10,746 bases of DNA from an uncultured Caulobacterales bacterium (GTDB lineage Bacteria; Pseudomonadota; Alphaproteobacteria; Caulobacterales; Caulobacteraceae). Below, in pieces: positions 7,758-10,746 of the stretch (position 1 is its first letter; every line of letters begins with the position of its first letter). Under the pieces are notes generated by a model. That model was not told where the DNA came from and made no database searches. It saw only the letters and a list, made by a program, of their open reading frames with translations. Made by a program: the position numbers and the translations under genes. The stretch spans positions 1 to 10,746 of the forward strand of contig CAIUZX010000032.1 of assembly GCA_903903715.1 (NCBI GenBank), read 5' to 3'.

Positions 7758-9140
7758 ATGTCGAATTCGCGCTCAGCCCTCGTCGCCCGACTGGCGGCGA
7801 CCGCTCTTGGGGCCTGCGTCGCCGGGATCGGCCTGCCGTCCGAAGCACGCGCGCCGGCGGCCAGGGCGCCAGCACCCCTCCCGGCGGCGGCGGCTCCAGC
7901 CGCTCCGGCGCAGGCCGCAAAGCCCCCTGCAGCACCGGCCGCCCCCCGCGGGCGCAGCCCTCTGGCGTTTGCGGCTCACGTCGCCGCGACGGTCAATGAC
8001 GAGGTCATCTCCACATACGACCTGCAACAGCGGATGCTATTGCTGATTGTCACCTCCGGCGTCCAGCCCACGGAGCAGAACGCGCCGGAGCTGCAGCGCG
8101 AAGCCCTGCGCGGCCTGATCGATGAGCGCCTGCAATTGCAGGAGATCCACCGGATTCAATCCAAGCAGAAGGTGACCGTCGAGCCGTCGGAAAAGGAAAT
8201 CGACGAAGAGCTCTCGGATCTCGCCCGCGCCAACAACATGAAGCTCGAAGGGCTGGCTCGCCAGCTGTCCCTCGCCGGTGTGAGCATCAACACCCTGCGT
8301 GAGCAGGTCCGCGCCCAGGTCGCCTGGCGCCGCTACATGGGCGGTCGCTTCGGCAGCTCGGTTCGCATCACCGACGACCAGATCAGGGCCACGCGGGCCC
8401 GGCTGAACGCTGCCGCCGCCAAGCCGCAGTTCCTGGTCAGCGAGATCTATCTCGATGCGCAACGGGTCGGCGGCATCGAAGTCGCCCGCAACGGCGCCCA
8501 GCAACTGCTCGAGCAGTTGAAGCAGGGCGCGCCCTTCCCGGCGGTTGCACGGCAGTTCTCGGCCTCGGCTTCGGCGTCCAACGGCGGGGATGACGGCTGG
8601 CTGGTCTCGGGCGAGATGCAGGCGCCGGTTCAGGCCGCGTTGCAGGGCCTGTCGCCGGGCGAGCTCTCCGCGCCGGTGGAGACGCCGGACGGGGTCTACA
8701 TCTTCCTGCTGCGGGACCGGCGCGCGGGCGCGTCGTCTCTGATGGTCAACATGAAACAGGCCTGGACGACCGATACGTCTCCGGCCGCTGAGGCCAGCCT
8801 CGCCGCGCTGAAGTCCAAGGTGCGGGGGTGCGAGGGTTTCGAGGAACAGGCGAAGAAGTTGACCGGCCTGTCCTACGGCGAAACCGGCGAAGTCGACATC
8901 GTCCAGCTCGCCCCCGACGTCAAGACGGGACTGACGGAGGTGAAGCCGGGCGAAACGACGCAGATCCTGCGAACACCTTACGGCGCCCACGTGGTGGCTC
9001 TCTGCAGCCGCCGTCAGGGCGACTCGCATGAGCCCAGCAAGGCCGACATTGAAAACCGGCTCTATGGCGAAGAGCTCGCCATGCTGGCCAAGCGGTTCCT
9101 GCGCGACCTGCACAACTCGGCGACGATCGAGGCCAGGTGA
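7758..9140 (+). CDS. surA: SurA-like periplasmic chaperone / parvulin-family peptidylprolyl isomerase
   Basis: SurA escorts outer-membrane barrels, including LptD, across the periplasm to the Bam machinery. The 460-residue product starts at ATG 7758, with AGGA (7745-7748) 9 bases upstream. It has an export signal in the first ~30 residues, an Ala/Pro-rich linker at 31-65, a SurA N-terminal chaperone domain at about 72-215 (VAATVNDEVISTYDL, then LIDERLQLQE), and a parvulin-type domain at about 223-321. A further degenerate parvulin-like region runs from about 325 to 420, and a final helix (431-453) may pack back on the N-domain as in E. coli SurA. In the first parvulin domain the usual histidines are replaced, by E229 (VSEIYL) and Y314 (GVYIFLL), so isomerase activity is doubtful. 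C20 sits in LGAC, a possible lipobox. C358 and C416 could form a disulfide. It follows lptD and overlaps pdxA by 4 bases, the conserved context for surA. Confidence 0.88.
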   Translation: MSNSRSALVARLAATALGACVAGIGLPSEARAPAARAPAPLPAAAAPAAPAQAAKPPAAPAAPRGRSPLAFAAHVAATVNDEVISTYDLQQRMLLLIVTSGVQPTEQNAPELQREALRGLIDERLQLQEIHRIQSKQKVTVEPSEKEIDEELSDLARANNMKLEGLARQLSLAGVSINTLREQVRAQVAWRRYMGGRFGSSVRITDDQIRATRARLNAAAAKPQFLVSEIYLDAQRVGGIEVARNGAQQLLEQLKQGAPFPAVARQFSASASASNGGDDGWLVSGEMQAPVQAALQGLSPGELSAPVETPDGVYIFLLRDRRAGASSLMVNMKQAWTTDTSPAAEASLAALKSKVRGCEGFEEQAKKLTGLSYGETGEVDIVQLAPDVKTGLTEVKPGETTQILRTPYGAHVVALCSRRQGDSHEPSKADIENRLYGEELAMLAKRFLRDLHNSATIEAR

Positions 9141-10141
9141 CCGCACCCGACGCGCCTCTCGTCCTCAGCCTCGGCGATCCGGCGGGGATTGGTCCCGAGA
9201 TCGTCGCCGGCGCTTGGCGCGCGCTCAAGGCTTCCGGCCCCGCCTTCGCCGTTCTGGGTGATGCGGACGTGCTGGCGCCGTTCGGCCCGGTCGAGCGCAT
9301 CTCCGACCCGGCTCTGGCGGGCGCCGCGTTCGGTTCCGCCCTCCCCGTCCTGCATTCGCCCATCGACGCATCCGTCACCCCGGGCAAGGGCGACCCTGCG
9401 CACGCCGCCGCCATCCTGCGCTGGATCGATACGGGTGTGACCTTCTGCCTCGAAGGTCGCGCGCGTGCGCTGGTCACCGCCCCCATCGCCAAGGCTCCGC
9501 TCTATGAGGCGGGGTTTTCCTTTCCGGGGCACACCGAATATTTGGCGGAGCTGACCAAGGACACAGCTCAGGACGGGCCGCGCGGGCCGGTGATGATGCT
9601 GGCGACCGACGACCTTCGCGTCGTGCTGACCACCATTCATATCCCCCTCGCAAAGGTCGTGTCGGAGCTGTCCGTGGAGCGGGTCGTCGAGGTCGGGCGG
9701 GTCACCGCAGCAGCACTGACCCGCGACTTCGGCTTCGCGTCCCCCCGCCTCGCGATGGCCGGTCTCAACCCCCACGCTGGAGAGGGCGGCGCCATTGGGC
9801 GCGAGGAGATCGAGATCCTCAACCCGGCAGCGGCGGCCCTGCGCGCGATGGGCATCGACTGCTCCGACGCCCGTCCCGCCGACACGCTGTTCCATGCTGA
9901 GGCGAGGGCCCGCTACGACGCGGTGATCGCCCATTATCACGACCAGGCTCTGATCCCGATCAAGACCCTAGACTTCTACGGCGGGGTCAATGTCACGCTG
10001 GGCCTGCCGATTGTCCGCACCTCCCCCGACCACGGCGTCGGCTATGACATCGCTGGCAAGGGCGTGGCGCGGGCGGATAGCCTGATCTCAGCCCTCCGTC
10101 TGGCGGGCCGGATGGCCGATCTGCGCCACGGCGCCACATGA
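9137..10141 (+). CDS. pdxA: 4-hydroxythreonine-4-phosphate dehydrogenase PdxA
   Basis: PdxA is a cytosolic NAD-dependent enzyme of the DXP-dependent pyridoxal 5'-phosphate pathway. It oxidises 4-phosphohydroxy-L-threonine; the product decarboxylates to 3-amino-2-oxopropyl phosphate, which PdxJ then uses. The 334-residue product is of standard length. Family motifs are LGDPAGIGPE (12-21), substrate-binding GHTEYL (131-136), and three metal-binding histidines at H168 (TTIHIPL), H212 (NPHAGE) and H267 (HYHDQ), corresponding to H166, H211 and H266 of E. coli. The TSPDHGVGYDIAGKG block at 295-309 is also typical. The GTG start overlaps the surA stop as GTGA, with a GAGG (9129-9132) only 4 bases away, so translation is probably coupled to surA. 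No N-terminal Met-initiated alternative fits the conserved start of the protein better. Confidence 0.97.
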   Translation: MTAPDAPLVLSLGDPAGIGPEIVAGAWRALKASGPAFAVLGDADVLAPFGPVERISDPALAGAAFGSALPVLHSPIDASVTPGKGDPAHAAAILRWIDTGVTFCLEGRARALVTAPIAKAPLYEAGFSFPGHTEYLAELTKDTAQDGPRGPVMMLATDDLRVVLTTIHIPLAKVVSELSVERVVEVGRVTAAALTRDFGFASPRLAMAGLNPHAGEGGAIGREEIEILNPAAAALRAMGIDCSDARPADTLFHAEARARYDAVIAHYHDQALIPIKTLDFYGGVNVTLGLPIVRTSPDHGVGYDIAGKGVARADSLISALRLAGRMADLRHGAT

Positions 10142-10746
10142 ACCTTGAAGGCCTGCCGTCCCTTCGTGAAGCCCTGGACGCCGACGGGCTCTTGGCGAAG
10201 AAGGCCTTCGGCCAGCATTTCCTGCTCGACCTCAACATCACCCGCAAGATCGTCCGGCAGGCTGGGGATCTTTCCGGGCAGGTGGTTATCGAGGTGGGTC
10301 CGGGGCCCGGCGGGCTGACCCGCGCGCTGCTCGAAAGCGACGCCGCACATGTCATCGCCGTGGAGAAGGATCCGCGCTTCGTCGATCATCTCCAGCCTCT
10401 GGCCGAGGCCGCGCAGGGCCGCCTGACCCTGCTCACGTCCGATGCGTTGAAGGTCGATGAGCAGGCGCTGATCGACGCCCATGCGCCGGGCCTGCCCTGC
10501 CAGATCATCGCCAACCTGCCCTACAATGTCGGTACGGCCCTCCTCATCAAGTGGCTGACGGGCGTATTTCAGCCCGCGGCCATGCACCTGATGTTCCTGA
10601 AGGAGGTGGCGATGCGCATCGCCGCCCCTGTGAATGACGAGGCGTATGGCCGCCTGTCGGTGCTGGCCCAGGCCGTAGTGAGCGCCAGGGTCGCCATGAC
10701 CCTCCCCGCCAAAGCCTTCACCCCGCCGCCCAAGGTCGAGTCCGCC
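10138..10746 (+). CDS. rsmA: 16S rRNA (adenine(1518)-N6/adenine(1519)-N6)-dimethyltransferase RsmA (KsgA), 3' end missing
   Basis: RsmA uses S-adenosylmethionine to dimethylate two adjacent adenosines in the helix 45 loop of 16S rRNA, a late step in small-subunit assembly. The ATG overlaps the pdxA stop as ATGA, and 203 codons are visible before the right edge; the full protein is usually about 270-290 residues. Visible motifs are KKAFGQHFLLD (21-31), the SAM-binding IEVGPGPGGLT (51-61), the acidic loop AVEKD (74-78), SDAL (101-104), catalytic NLPYN (126-130), and FTPPPKVES (194-202). The usual Gln of the QKEVA motif is Leu here (FLKEVAMRI, 153-161). There is no clear ribosome binding site, which fits translational coupling to pdxA. 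The pdxA-rsmA order is the same as in many proteobacteria. What is lost beyond the edge is the C-terminal helical domain. Confidence 0.96.
   Translation, partial: MNLEGLPSLREALDADGLLAKKAFGQHFLLDLNITRKIVRQAGDLSGQVVIEVGPGPGGLTRALLESDAAHVIAVEKDPRFVDHLQPLAEAAQGRLTLLTSDALKVDEQALIDAHAPGLPCQIIANLPYNVGTALLIKWLTGVFQPAAMHLMFLKEVAMRIAAPVNDEAYGRLSVLAQAVVSARVAMTLPAKAFTPPPKVESA

Noticed and set aside
7699..8046. Short overlapping plus-strand frames at the start of surA
   Set aside because: They lie in the other frames of the Ala/Pro-rich surA N-terminus, are Arg/Pro-rich and lack plausible starts; they are shadows.

Overview
This window looks like chromosomal housekeeping DNA from a GC-rich alphaproteobacterium. 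The protein style (Ala/Arg/Pro-rich, SurA with an Ala/Pro linker, alphaproteobacterial LptD and HolC) and the gene order suggest Caulobacterales, perhaps Brevundimonas or a relative. That taxonomic placement is inference from reading, not from a search. All the genes on the right are named with good confidence. I see no mobile element, tRNA, rRNA, CRISPR array, toxin-antitoxin pair or phage gene.

Layout. From 1 to 561 (+) is the 3' end of a polytopic membrane protein that enters from the left edge and that I do not recognise. It meets, tail to tail with a 4-base overlap, a leftward operon pepA-holC (2504 to 558): leucyl aminopeptidase PepA, then DNA polymerase III chi subunit. A 198-base divergent intergenic region (2505-2702) holds a good housekeeping-type promoter for pepA and a perfect 6-bp dyad (2577-2593). 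Rightward from 2703 runs a compact series: lptF, lptG, lptD, then, after a 195-base gap, surA-like chaperone, pdxA and rsmA (ksgA), the last cut by the right edge.

How the genes work together. LptF and LptG are the membrane subunits of the ABC transporter that pulls lipopolysaccharide out of the inner membrane, and LptD is the outer-membrane barrel that inserts it into the outer leaflet. SurA is the periplasmic chaperone that, in model bacteria, delivers barrels such as LptD to the assembly machinery. The run lptF-lptG-lptD-surA is therefore a functional block for outer-membrane building. PdxA (pyridoxal phosphate synthesis) and RsmA (16S rRNA dimethylation) follow with 4-base stop/start overlaps, as in the classical lptD-surA-pdxA-rsmA order. 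In E. coli the pepA-holC/lptFG divergent pair and the lptD-surA-pdxA-rsmA operon are two separate loci; here they are contiguous.

I found no undescribed system. The points most worth a second look are the reduced cysteine set of LptD, the loss of the parvulin histidines and a possible lipobox in the SurA homologue, and the dyad between pepA and lptF.
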